A stretch of 6,095 nt of DNA from a bacterium (GTDB taxonomy: Bacteria; Thermosulfidibacterota; Thermosulfidibacteria; Thermosulfidibacterales; Thermosulfidibacteraceae): assembly GCA_027037155.1 (NCBI GenBank), contig JALWBK010000282.1:1-6095 (forward strand), read 5' to 3'. Numbering within the stretch: position 1 is the first letter of the stretch; every line of letters starts with the position of its first letter. The position numbers and the translations under genes were made by a program. Below, piece after piece: positions 1-5,957 of this stretch. The notes below the pieces were generated by a model, which saw only the letters and a list, made by a program, of their open reading frames with translations, did not search any database and was not told where the DNA came from.

Positions 1-205
1 ATATTATTCGGCTCAACACATCTCTGCCAAGTTGATCGGTTCCAAAGGGATGCTTCCATGTGGGAGGAAGCAACACCGCCGTAGGATCTATGCGAGCATA
101 GTCATAAGGTGCAATCCAAGGCGCAAAAATGGCTACAGCAACAACTGCCAAAACCACAAAAAAACCGGCTAAAGCCAGCCTATTTTTAGCTATGAGCCTA
201 AGCAC
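1..205 (-). CDS. DppC/OppC-type ABC transporter permease, N-terminal part (3' end outside window)
   Basis: This is the N-terminal 68 codons of an inner-membrane permease of the dipeptide/oligopeptide/nickel ABC importer family; the rest lies beyond base 1. Residues about 4-13 (LIAKNRLALA) form the basic cytoplasmic lead-in, residues about 12-31 a first membrane helix ending IFAPWIAPYD, and residues about 53-67 carry the family hallmark HPFGTDQLGRDVLSRI. This N-terminal pattern is typical of DppC/OppC rather than DppB. I chose the GTG at 203-205 because an in-frame stop lies just upstream (224-226) and no other start codon lies between. It overlaps the TAG of the preceding nfu gene by one base (TAGTG), and no strong ribosome binding site precedes it, so translation is probably coupled. 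The substrate cannot be told from this fragment. It is odd that no dppB or binding-protein gene precedes it. The family call is firm; the exact start is less so. Confidence 0.87.
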   Translation of the reverse strand, partial: MLRLIAKNRLALAGFFVVLAVVAVAIFAPWIAPYDYARIDPTAVLLPPTWKHPFGTDQLGRDVLSRII

Positions 206-426
206 TATACAGCTACAACTTCTTTAACCTCTGGAACCATTTTCTTGAGAGCGTTCTCAACGCCCTGCTTTAAAGTTATCTGGGCAAAGGGGCATCCGCC
301 GCACGCTCCTGTAAGGCGTACCTTAACCGTCCCATCCTCTGTAACTTCCACTAACTCCAGATCTCCTCCATCGGCTTGAAGATAGGGTCTGATCTTCTCA
401 ATGGCCTCTTCAACCTTATCCCGCAT
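205..426 (-). CDS. NifU C-terminal-domain (Nfu-type) iron-sulfur scaffold protein
   Basis: A 73-residue standalone Nfu domain. Members bind a labile [4Fe-4S] cluster, often at a dimer interface, and deliver it to cytoplasmic apoproteins. The N-terminal half shows the family pattern in which a helix (VEEAIEKIRPYL) is followed by QADGGDLELVEV (residues 17-28). The cluster-binding CxxC is Cys42 and Cys45 within GACGGCPFAQITLKQGVE (residues 40-57), and the chain ends VPEVKEVVAV as in many homologues. There is no NifU N-terminal scaffold domain and no A-type domain, so this is the minimal form. The ATG at 424-426 is preferred because GGAGG lies 6 bases upstream and the homologous region begins there. 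An upstream start at 486 would add about 20 non-homologous residues and overlap the previous gene. The gene follows the TauE-family gene by 17 bases and overlaps the dppC-type gene by one base. Its client proteins are unknown. Confidence 0.94.
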   Translation of the reverse strand: MRDKVEEAIEKIRPYLQADGGDLELVEVTEDGTVKVRLTGACGGCPFAQITLKQGVENALKKMVPEVKEVVAV

Positions 427-432
427 CACATA

Positions 433-437
433 CCTCC
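433..437 (-). promoter_or_regulatory. Ribosome binding site of the Nfu gene
   Basis: On the minus strand GGAGG stands 6 bases before the ATG at 424-426. It decides the start: the longer reading frame beginning at 486 has no comparable site and would overlap the upstream gene. Confidence 0.8.
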
Positions 438-443
438 AACAGG

Positions 444-1226
444 TTATCGAATTAGTATTTTTACAGAAACCAGAACAAGCAGGCAAGCAAAAATTCTCCT
501 TAACAATAGCCTCGGTATACTATGTGCAACCCGAGCTCCCAACTGGCTGCCTATCACACCGCATACAACCATGGCCACAACTGCAGGTACACACACATAG
601 CCTAAGTTGACCATAGGAAGGGAAACTCGGTGCCAGCCCAGCCTTATATACATCAACACAGAGGTAAGTGTTATAAAAGGCAAAAGTGTACTGGAGGTTC
701 CCACAGCCTCTAAGGGAGAGAGTCCGGCAAAGATCAAAAAGGGAACAGCCACTATACCACCCCCTACCCCAAAAAAGGCCGCCACAAAACCAGCCAACAT
801 TCCCACACATGTGAAAGCAACTTTTCCCTCAATCCGTCTTTCACCTTGAACCACAGTAGAAAAGGCTATTCTGTAAGAAGCAAAGAGCAAAAAAAGAGCA
901 AAGAATCTTCTCAACAACTCACCAGAGAAGAAAGCTGCTACCTTAGCCCCCACCAAAGCCCCGACGATTCCGCCAAGGGCAAGATGCGGAACATAGCTGA
1001 ACCTTGTATGCCTCATTCTTATGTGGGCCACTGCACTTGATGTGGTAAGAAAAAAGGCCGTTGCAAGACTGGTTGCATAGGAGACGTGCACATACACATC
1101 CTCAGGAACCCCATATTTAGGAAGTAGAAAAAAGAGCCCTGGTACCATAACCACACCGCCACCTATACCCAACAGACCAGATAAGAATCCGGCAAGCAAA
1201 CCGAGGAAGGCAAAGGGGAGGTACAT
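444..1226 (-). CDS. TauE/SafE family membrane transporter (probable anion/sulfite exporter)
   Basis: A 260-residue polytopic inner-membrane protein of the TauE/SafE (formerly DUF81) family. Members that have been studied export or import sulfite, sulfoacetate or other small organic anions; the substrate here is unknown. The sequence is a clear internal duplication: GFLSGLLGIGGGVVMVPGL (residues 13-31) is echoed by GFVAAFFGVGGGIVAVPFL (residues 146-164), each beginning a half of about four hydrophobic segments. Rough membrane segments are 3-33, 48-66, 79-99, 104-122, 136-166, 171-194, 207-228 and 240-258. Length is normal for the family. The ATG at 1224-1226 overlaps the TGA of the preceding pilC gene by one base (TGATG), and no good Shine-Dalgarno sequence is seen, which suggests re-initiation by ribosomes finishing pilC. 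The next gene is an Fe-S scaffold, which hints at but does not prove a link with sulfur metabolism. The family call is firm; the substrate is open. Confidence 0.92.
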   Translation of the reverse strand: MYLPFAFLGLLAGFLSGLLGIGGGVVMVPGLFFLLPKYGVPEDVYVHVSYATSLATAFFLTTSSAVAHIRMRHTRFSYVPHLALGGIVGALVGAKVAAFFSGELLRRFFALFLLFASYRIAFSTVVQGERRIEGKVAFTCVGMLAGFVAAFFGVGGGIVAVPFLIFAGLSPLEAVGTSSTLLPFITLTSVLMYIRLGWHRVSLPMVNLGYVCVPAVVAMVVCGVIGSQLGARVAHSIPRLLLRRIFACLLVLVSVKILIR

Positions 1227-2437
1227 CAGTGTACGGTAGCACCTAACTTGAATATTGGTAGGTACAAAGCTACCACTATAGTTCCAACCATAGCTCCAAT
1301 GATCAGGAGCATCAAAGGCTCTATCATTGTGGTCAAGGCCTCAACTGCCGCATCAACCTCTTCCTCGTAAAACTCCGCCACCTTCTCCAACATCTCATCC
1401 AGCCCACCTGTCTTTTCACCAGCAGAGATCATCTCAATGACGAGAGGAGGATAAACGGGATTGTCCCTCAAGGCATCAGATAGCATCTCACCGCGGACTA
1501 TCCTATCTCTGGCCTCCATAAGCCCTCTCTCTATAACCTTGTTACCCGAAGTCTTAGCCACGATCTCAAGGCCATCCAAGATGTTGACACCGCTTTTCAG
1601 CATAGTGGAGAGAGTCCTTGCAAAGCGAGCCACAGCGGTCTTTTTTATCAACTTTCCAAAAAGGGGAACTCTAAGCTTAAAACCATCCCACATATACCTG
1701 AACCTTGAGAATCCCAAGGCAACCCTAAAAGCCACGAAGAAAGAGATAACCCCAATAAAGGCCAGTAGTATCCTTGTTCTCACAAAATCACTAAGGGCTA
1801 TAACAAACTGGGTAAGCGCTGGCAGCTCTACACCACTTTCAAGGAATATCTTGGTAAAAGTCGGCACCACCTTTACCAGTAAGAAGATAAAGATGCCGAT
1901 AGCCATGATCAGAACGAGCACAGGGTAGATCATGGCGTTGCGGACCTTTCTCCTTAAGGCCAGTACCTTTTCCGCAGCAAAGGCCCACCTTCTTAGCATC
2001 AAGTCCAGTTCACCAGTGGTTTCGCCAGCCTCCACCATACTGATGTAGAGAGCGGGGAAAACATCAGGATGGCCCTTTAAAGACTCAGAAAACTTCATAC
2101 CGGCTTCAACATCGTCAGTGATAGACTCAAGCACCTGTTTGAAGTACTTATTCTGAAGCTGAGAGGATATAGCCTTGAGAGCAGAGGGCAGAGGGATTCC
2201 AGCGCCTATCATCGCAGCCAGCTGTCTCGTAACAAGGGTGAGTTCCTTGAGGGAAACCGACCTTATGAACGGGATCCTGATGCTGGATAAATCAAAGAGA
2301 CCTTTAACCGGCTCTACGGAGATAGGGATCAGCCCCTCTTCCCTGAGAAGGGTAGCAACCTCCCTCATGCCGGAGGCTTCAATAACCCCCTCTACCTCTT
2401 CACCATTTATATCCCTTGCTACATACCTAAACTTCAC
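1226..2437 (-). CDS. pilC: Type IV pilus / type II secretion inner-membrane platform protein (PilC/GspF family)
   Basis: A 403-residue T2SSF protein. PilC is the inner-membrane platform that works with the assembly and retraction ATPases PilB and PilT; GspF has the same role in type II secretion. The N-terminal KFRYVARDINGEEVEG is the usual opening. Two T2SSF domains follow, at about residues 68-191 and 271-393, each carrying the repeated signature: EAGETTGELDLML (136-148) and SAGEKTGGLDEML (338-350). Membrane segments are at about 169-192, 222-243 and 372-395. The C-terminal YLPIFKLGATV resembles PilC more than GspF, so a pilus role is favoured but not certain. The start is a GTG at 2435-2437 inside the end of the upstream gene (11-base overlap), with AGAGG 6 bases before it; the frame and the conserved opening support this start. 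No pilB, pilT, pilin or gsp gene is in view, so the partner genes must lie elsewhere. The stop overlaps the start of the TauE-family gene. Confidence 0.93.
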   Translation of the reverse strand: MKFRYVARDINGEEVEGVIEASGMREVATLLREEGLIPISVEPVKGLFDLSSIRIPFIRSVSLKELTLVTRQLAAMIGAGIPLPSALKAISSQLQNKYFKQVLESITDDVEAGMKFSESLKGHPDVFPALYISMVEAGETTGELDLMLRRWAFAAEKVLALRRKVRNAMIYPVLVLIMAIGIFIFLLVKVVPTFTKIFLESGVELPALTQFVIALSDFVRTRILLAFIGVISFFVAFRVALGFSRFRYMWDGFKLRVPLFGKLIKKTAVARFARTLSTMLKSGVNILDGLEIVAKTSGNKVIERGLMEARDRIVRGEMLSDALRDNPVYPPLVIEMISAGEKTGGLDEMLEKVAEFYEEEVDAAVEALTTMIEPLMLLIIGAMVGTIVVALYLPIFKLGATVH

Positions 2438-3644
2438 CTTCAGCCTCTAACCTCAGGGTGTCAAAATTGTGACAATTTGGGCACCTTGACACAAGTCTAT
2501 CCAAGCAAAAACCGCAAAACTCACATCTGTACAAAAGGGCTCCTTTCCTCGCTATATCCTCAACAAACTCACTCTCATCTCCAAATCTGCCCATACCTTT
2601 AAATGCCAAATACTTGACATAGCTCTTCAGAGGCTCAGAACCCCGAACCTCACCAAGCACCTTCAGCGCATCCTCGTACATGCCAAGCTGTGCAAACAGA
2701 TATGCCTTACCCACAAGGATACTCTCATCCGAGCTCTTAGAGAATTTATTCATAAAGTCCATAGCCTTCCTAGGATCACTGCCTCCCTCTTTCACCATAA
2801 CATCCACAAACCAGATCAGGTAGGTTTCATCTTTAGTACGCTTGTACGCCTCCTGGAGAGAATCCATAACGAGCTTAAACTCACTCATCTCCTCCAAGGC
2901 CTTTATAGCAGGTACAAACCCGGGACGTTTCTTCAAAATCTTCTTGATAGCACCCACCTTGAACTCCGCTTTGGCACGCTCAACAGAAAGTCCCAAGTAA
3001 AAGGACTCTGTATGTTTTGAAGGAACTAACTTGTAAAGCTTCTCAGCCAATGAAACAGCAAAATCGAGCTCGCCTGCCTTTTCCGCTGCCTCTATCCCCA
3101 CAAGCAATAGCGACGGCGTGAGCTTGATTTTAGGAATGTCTCTAAGTAGAGCTACCACCTCAGTATACCTTCCCTCCTTGCAGAGATCCTTTAAAAACTC
3201 GGAAAGGCAGTAGTTATTCTCCTTTTTAACAGCACACTCCCTGTGTATCTCCTTTGCCTCCTCAACGTTTCCCGTCTCCCTAAGAAATGCCCCGTACAGG
3301 GAGAGAAGATACCTATCCTCACCCGTCTTAACGGCGTCCAAATACCTCTTGGAAGCCTCGGGGGAGAAGCGTCGTTCAAGCATTAAAGACTCCACAAGCT
3401 TTTCCTTAATGCTATCCTGCTGTAATAGCCTCTTTTTTACAAAGGCGAACCTAAGGTCCCTGAGCAAACCAGTTAGATAAGCAAGAACAAAACCAAAAGC
3501 CGCGGTCACCACAAGGATGATGGCAACTGGAAGCTCCACCTGCAACCCTTTGGCAAAAACCACCTGCGTCTTGTGGGGATTCATTATGGAAAGATAGATG
3601 AAGATCACCATGAAGACCAAAACTGCCAGAAGGGTTCTAAACAT
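2427..3644 (-). CDS. LapA-LapB-like fusion: DUF1049 membrane anchor, TPR solenoid and C-terminal zinc ribbon
   Basis: A 405-residue inner-membrane protein. Residues 1-70 look like LapA (DUF1049): a first membrane helix (about 3-20), a short loop with the MNPHKTQVVFA pattern, a second helix (about 38-59) and then a basic stretch ending VKKR. Positive charge after helix 2 places the rest in the cytoplasm. Residues about 95-365 are helical with degenerate TPR-like units, for example GNVEEAKEIHREC, close to a LapB repeat that also contains the IH pair, and LGMYEDALKVLGE. Residues 374-391 carry paired cysteines (Cys374, Cys377, Cys388, Cys391), matching the rubredoxin-like metal-binding end of LapB (YciM). 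In E. coli LapA and LapB are separate, adjacent, interacting proteins; LapB works with FtsH to control LpxC and so lipopolysaccharide synthesis. That role here is inferred. The ATG at 3642-3644 is chosen over the adjacent TTG at 3645-3647 because GGGAGG sits 6 bases from the ATG. The gene begins 15 bases after rsfS and overlaps pilC by 11 bases. Confidence 0.82.
   Translation of the reverse strand: MFRTLLAVLVFMVIFIYLSIMNPHKTQVVFAKGLQVELPVAIILVVTAAFGFVLAYLTGLLRDLRFAFVKKRLLQQDSIKEKLVESLMLERRFSPEASKRYLDAVKTGEDRYLLSLYGAFLRETGNVEEAKEIHRECAVKKENNYCLSEFLKDLCKEGRYTEVVALLRDIPKIKLTPSLLLVGIEAAEKAGELDFAVSLAEKLYKLVPSKHTESFYLGLSVERAKAEFKVGAIKKILKKRPGFVPAIKALEEMSEFKLVMDSLQEAYKRTKDETYLIWFVDVMVKEGGSDPRKAMDFMNKFSKSSDESILVGKAYLFAQLGMYEDALKVLGEVRGSEPLKSYVKYLAFKGMGRFGDESEFVEDIARKGALLYRCEFCGFCLDRLVSRCPNCHNFDTLRLEAEGEV
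2444..2448 (-). promoter_or_regulatory. Ribosome binding site of pilC, inside the upstream coding region
   Basis: AGAGG on the minus strand lies 6 bases upstream of the GTG at 2435-2437, within the last codons of the LapA/LapB-like gene. It supports the non-ATG start and the 11-base gene overlap. Confidence 0.65.
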
Positions 3645-3650
3645 CAACAG

Positions 3651-3656
3651 CCTCCC
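3651..3656 (-). promoter_or_regulatory. Ribosome binding site of the LapA/LapB-like gene
   Basis: GGGAGG on the minus strand, 6 bases before the ATG at 3642-3644 but only 3 from the TTG at 3645-3647. The spacing favours the ATG, making the protein one residue shorter than the longest open frame. Confidence 0.75.
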
Positions 3657-3659
3657 AAA

Positions 3660-4001
3660 CTATACTAAGCAAAACTCTGGGGCATCGGCCCACAAGCGGT
3701 CAAGGTCATAAAAGGCCCTGGCACTGTGGGTGAATATATGAACCACCACATCCCCATAGTCCATCAGCAGCCACTCAGAGCTATCATATCCCTCCACAGA
3801 AACGGGATACTCTCCCCTCTCAGACAAAAGATAATCTATCTCGTCGGCTATAGCCCTCGCCTGAAGAGGGATATCCACTGAACATATAACAAACACATCA
3901 CAAACAGTGGACAACTCTCTTAAATCCAATATCTTAAGATCCTGCCCCTTCTTATCCTCTATAGCTTTCTTGATTAGCTGTATCTTCTCATCCAGCCTCA
4001 T
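3660..4001 (-). CDS. rsfS: Ribosomal silencing factor RsfS (Iojap/DUF143 family)
   Basis: A 113-residue cytoplasmic protein of the RsfS family. RsfS binds ribosomal protein uL14 on the 50S subunit and blocks joining with 30S when nutrients are short. Family features are present in order: a helical N terminus, [13 protein letters not shown] (19-31), CDVFVIC (34-40), QARAIADEI (47-55), the hallmark [15 protein letters not shown] (76-90) and [12 protein letters not shown] (97-108). Length is typical. The segment after FVIC reads SVDIPLQ, where relatives usually have something close to TGxSxRQ, so the conserved glycine and serine are missing there. The ATG at 3999-4001 overlaps the nadD stop in an ATGA, so translation is probably coupled to nadD; the nearest purine-rich site (AGAGG) is 12 bases upstream and weak. 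The nadD-rsfS pairing is common in bacteria and supports the call. Confidence 0.95.
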   Translation of the reverse strand: MRLDEKIQLIKKAIEDKKGQDLKILDLRELSTVCDVFVICSVDIPLQARAIADEIDYLLSERGEYPVSVEGYDSSEWLLMDYGDVVVHIFTHSARAFYDLDRLWADAPEFCLV

Positions 4002-4684
4002 TCTTGATACAAACCTCTCTCTTTTATGTAGGCTTCAACCTCCTTGGGAACCAAGTACTTGATACTCCTGCCACTTCTCACGCGGCGCCTAACCAAGGTT
4101 GACGATATAGCCACATTCACCACAGGCACCAGGTAGATTTTAGATTCCATCTTCTCAGACTCAACGGTGAATATGTGCACATCCTCTACCTTTTCAACCC
4201 CACGGTAGTAAAAGACAGGCAACCTTCTCTCCAACTCCCTTAGATAATCCTCAAGATCTCCTGTGGAGATTATCCTTCCCGGTCTCTCCATAACTATGAA
4301 GTTTGTAAGCGTGAACAGCTGCTCGGGAGCCCGCCACGTATGTATCTGGGTAAAGGCCTCTGAGCCTAAGATAAAGAAAAGATCAGCCTGTGTTTGAGAC
4401 TTTATCTCCCAAAGGGTATCCACCGTGTAAGACTTCTCCTGTCTCCTTAACTCTATGTCAGATACCGCAAATAAAGGATTATCCTTTACCGCCAGTCTCA
4501 CCATCTCCACCCTGTCTCTCGCAGGGGCAACATCCACGGACTTGTGAGGCGGAATGTGGGCAGGGATAAAAAGCACCATATCAAGAGAGAGACGGTCCCT
4601 GACATCCTCTGCAACAATAAGATGACCTATGTGAATAGGATTGAAGGTGCCTCCAAAGATGCCCAACCTCTTTAACTCTTCCAT
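3998..4684 (-). CDS. nadD: Nicotinate-nucleotide adenylyltransferase
   Basis: A 228-residue cytoplasmic enzyme that joins ATP and nicotinate mononucleotide to make deamido-NAD and diphosphate, the central adenylylation step of NAD synthesis. The nucleotidyltransferase fold is shown by [15 protein letters not shown] (residues 8-22), which includes the HxGH catalytic motif at 18-21, and by ISSTLVR (193-199), the SxTxxR ATP-binding motif. [10 protein letters not shown] (39-48) and SYTVDTL (85-91) are the substrate-region patterns of NadD, and FFILGSEAF (103-111) is the usual central strand and loop. Length is at the upper normal end. The ATG at 4682-4684 lies only 4 bases after the proA stop, with GGGAG 7 bases upstream inside the end of proA. 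Its last four bases overlap the start of rsfS. Nothing in it looks damaged. Confidence 0.97.
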   Translation of the reverse strand: MEELKRLGIFGGTFNPIHIGHLIVAEDVRDRLSLDMVLFIPAHIPPHKSVDVAPARDRVEMVRLAVKDNPLFAVSDIELRRQEKSYTVDTLWEIKSQTQADLFFILGSEAFTQIHTWRAPEQLFTLTNFIVMERPGRIISTGDLEDYLRELERRLPVFYYRGVEKVEDVHIFTVESEKMESKIYLVPVVNVAISSTLVRRRVRSGRSIKYLVPKEVEAYIKERGLYQE

Positions 4685-4688
4685 CTGC

Positions 4689-5945
4689 TCACTCCCTTAT
4701 GTGGCCACATCCTAAAACAATATATTTGCAACAGGTGAGGTCCTCCAAGCCCATGGGTCCCCTCACATGAAGCTTCTGAGTGGATATACCCATTTCAGCA
4801 CCAAGTCCAAACTCGTAGCCATCTGTGAATCTCGTTGAGGCATTCACGTAAACTGCGGCGGAATCCACCTCCCTCAAAAACCTCATGCCCCTCTCGTAAT
4901 CCTTGGTAACTATGGCATCTGAATGGTGAGAACCGTATCTATTGATATGCTCCACAGCCTCCTCAAAACTTTCAACCACCTTAACTGCAAGTACAAGATC
5001 AAGATACTCCTCGTACCAGTCATCCTCCATTGCAGGCTTCACCCAGGGCACAATCTCCCTTGTCTTTTCACATCCCCTTATCTCAACCCCCGCCTCCCTT
5101 AAGCGATTGCATATTACCGGCAAAAACTCAGAGGCCACATCTTTGTGAACCAGCATGGTCTCCATAGCATTACAGACACCGGGTCTTTGGACCTTGGCGT
5201 TGAAGCAGATCTCCTCAGCCATCTTCAAATCGGCATACTTGTCCACATAGGTGTGGCACACGCCCTTGTAGTGATACACCACAGGGATCTTAGAATTCTC
5301 AGCCACGAACCTAATGAGCCCCTCACCGCCCCTTGGCACTATCAGATCTATGTACTCGTCTAATTTAAGCATCACCTCCACGGCCTTCCTATCGGTGGTG
5401 TCCAAGAAAGAAACAGCATCTGAAGGGACCCCAGCCTTCTCACAGGCCTCCTTGAGAACGTCCACAATAACCCTGTTGGAGTTTATGGCCTCCGACCCCC
5501 CCCTCAAAAGCACAGCATTACCCGACTTCACGCACAAGCCTGCAGTGTCAGCAGTCACATTGGGTCTGGACTCGTAGATGACGCCCACCACACCGATGGG
5601 AACCCTCATCTTGCCTATCATAAGCCCGTTGGGCCTCTTCCACATCTTCACCACTTCACCCACAGGATCGGGAAGGGAAGCCACCTGTCTCAGTCCATCT
5701 GCCATAGCGGCTATGCGCTTGTCGTTGAGTAAAAGCCTATCCAAAAGCGCCTTGGAAAGACCCTTCTCCTCACCTGTTTTGAGATCCTTAAGGTTCTCCT
5801 CTTTAATACGCTCTGCGTTCTGCTCAATGCCTTCGGCCATAAGAAGCAGAGCCCTGTTCTTCACATCGGTAGAAAGATTTGCAAGGACCCTGTAGGCCCT
5901 CTGAGCCTGTTTAGCAGTCTCCTCAACGTACTGCCTAACGTCCAT
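4689..5945 (-). CDS. proA: Gamma-glutamyl phosphate reductase (glutamate-5-semialdehyde dehydrogenase)
   Basis: A 418-residue cytoplasmic enzyme of the aldehyde dehydrogenase superfamily. It reduces gamma-glutamyl phosphate with NADPH to glutamate-5-semialdehyde, the second step of proline synthesis. Markers in order are: [20 protein letters not shown] (116-135), [12 protein letters not shown] (146-157), [11 protein letters not shown] (201-211), the catalytic Cys258 in [13 protein letters not shown] (251-263), the ProA signature [13 protein letters not shown] (333-345), and [15 protein letters not shown] (379-393) with RGPMGL. Length is normal. The C terminus contains cysteines at 405, 406 and 413 where relatives commonly have other residues. 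The ATG at 5943-5945 follows the proB stop by 11 bases and has a strong GGAGGAGG. Its product and that of proB act in sequence on an unstable intermediate, so the pairing is functional. A run of eight G lies in the codons for Arg-Gly-Gly at 148-150, but the frame is intact. Confidence 0.98.
   Translation of the reverse strand: MDVRQYVEETAKQAQRAYRVLANLSTDVKNRALLLMAEGIEQNAERIKEENLKDLKTGEEKGLSKALLDRLLLNDKRIAAMADGLRQVASLPDPVGEVVKMWKRPNGLMIGKMRVPIGVVGVIYESRPNVTADTAGLCVKSGNAVLLRGGSEAINSNRVIVDVLKEACEKAGVPSDAVSFLDTTDRKAVEVMLKLDEYIDLIVPRGGEGLIRFVAENSKIPVVYHYKGVCHTYVDKYADLKMAEEICFNAKVQRPGVCNAMETMLVHKDVASEFLPVICNRLREAGVEIRGCEKTREIVPWVKPAMEDDWYEEYLDLVLAVKVVESFEEAVEHINRYGSHHSDAIVTKDYERGMRFLREVDSAAVYVNASTRFTDGYEFGLGAEMGISTQKLHVRGPMGLEDLTCCKYIVLGCGHIRE
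4692..4696 (-). promoter_or_regulatory. Ribosome binding site of nadD, inside the proA 3' end
   Basis: GGGAG on the minus strand, 7 bases before the ATG at 4682-4684 and just inside the proA coding region. It supports this nadD start. Confidence 0.6.
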
Positions 5946-5949
5946 AAAA

Positions 5950-5957
5950 CCTCCTCC
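5950..5957 (-). promoter_or_regulatory. Strong ribosome binding site of proA
   Basis: GGAGGAGG on the minus strand ends 4 bases before the proA ATG, and its first G is the last base of the proB stop codon. The doubled GGAGG allows pairing at two registers. It is the strongest such site in the window. Confidence 0.85.

Noticed and set aside
158..164. Run of seven A (T on the coding strand) in the dppC-type gene
   Set aside because: It encodes Phe-Phe in a hydrophobic membrane helix, where T-rich codons are expected; the frame stays open.
427..443. Possible promoter or terminator between the TauE-family gene and nfu
   Set aside because: This is the longest intergenic gap, at 17 bases, largely filled by the ribosome binding site; I see no stem-loop with a T run and no -35/-10 pair.
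427..486. N-terminal extension of the Nfu protein by 20 residues to an earlier start
   Set aside because: The added residues do not match the family, the extension overlaps the TauE-family gene, and GGAGG is correctly spaced only for the ATG at 424-426.
520..810. Cys/Gly-rich 96-codon minus-strand frame inside the TauE-family gene
   Set aside because: It is an out-of-frame reading of a clearly coding region, with composition typical of a frameshifted membrane protein.
1461..1928. 155-codon open frame on the plus strand
   Set aside because: It is antisense to pilC, has no recognisable domain or good ribosome binding site, and is explained by the codon bias of the real gene.
3645..3647. TTG start for the LapA/LapB-like gene
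   Set aside because: It is only 3 bases from the GGGAGG site, whereas the adjacent ATG has 6-base spacing; the difference is one residue.
4942..5895. Several plus-strand open frames opposite proA
   Set aside because: They are low-complexity Ser/Thr/Leu-rich shadows of a highly conserved gene and overlap one another.
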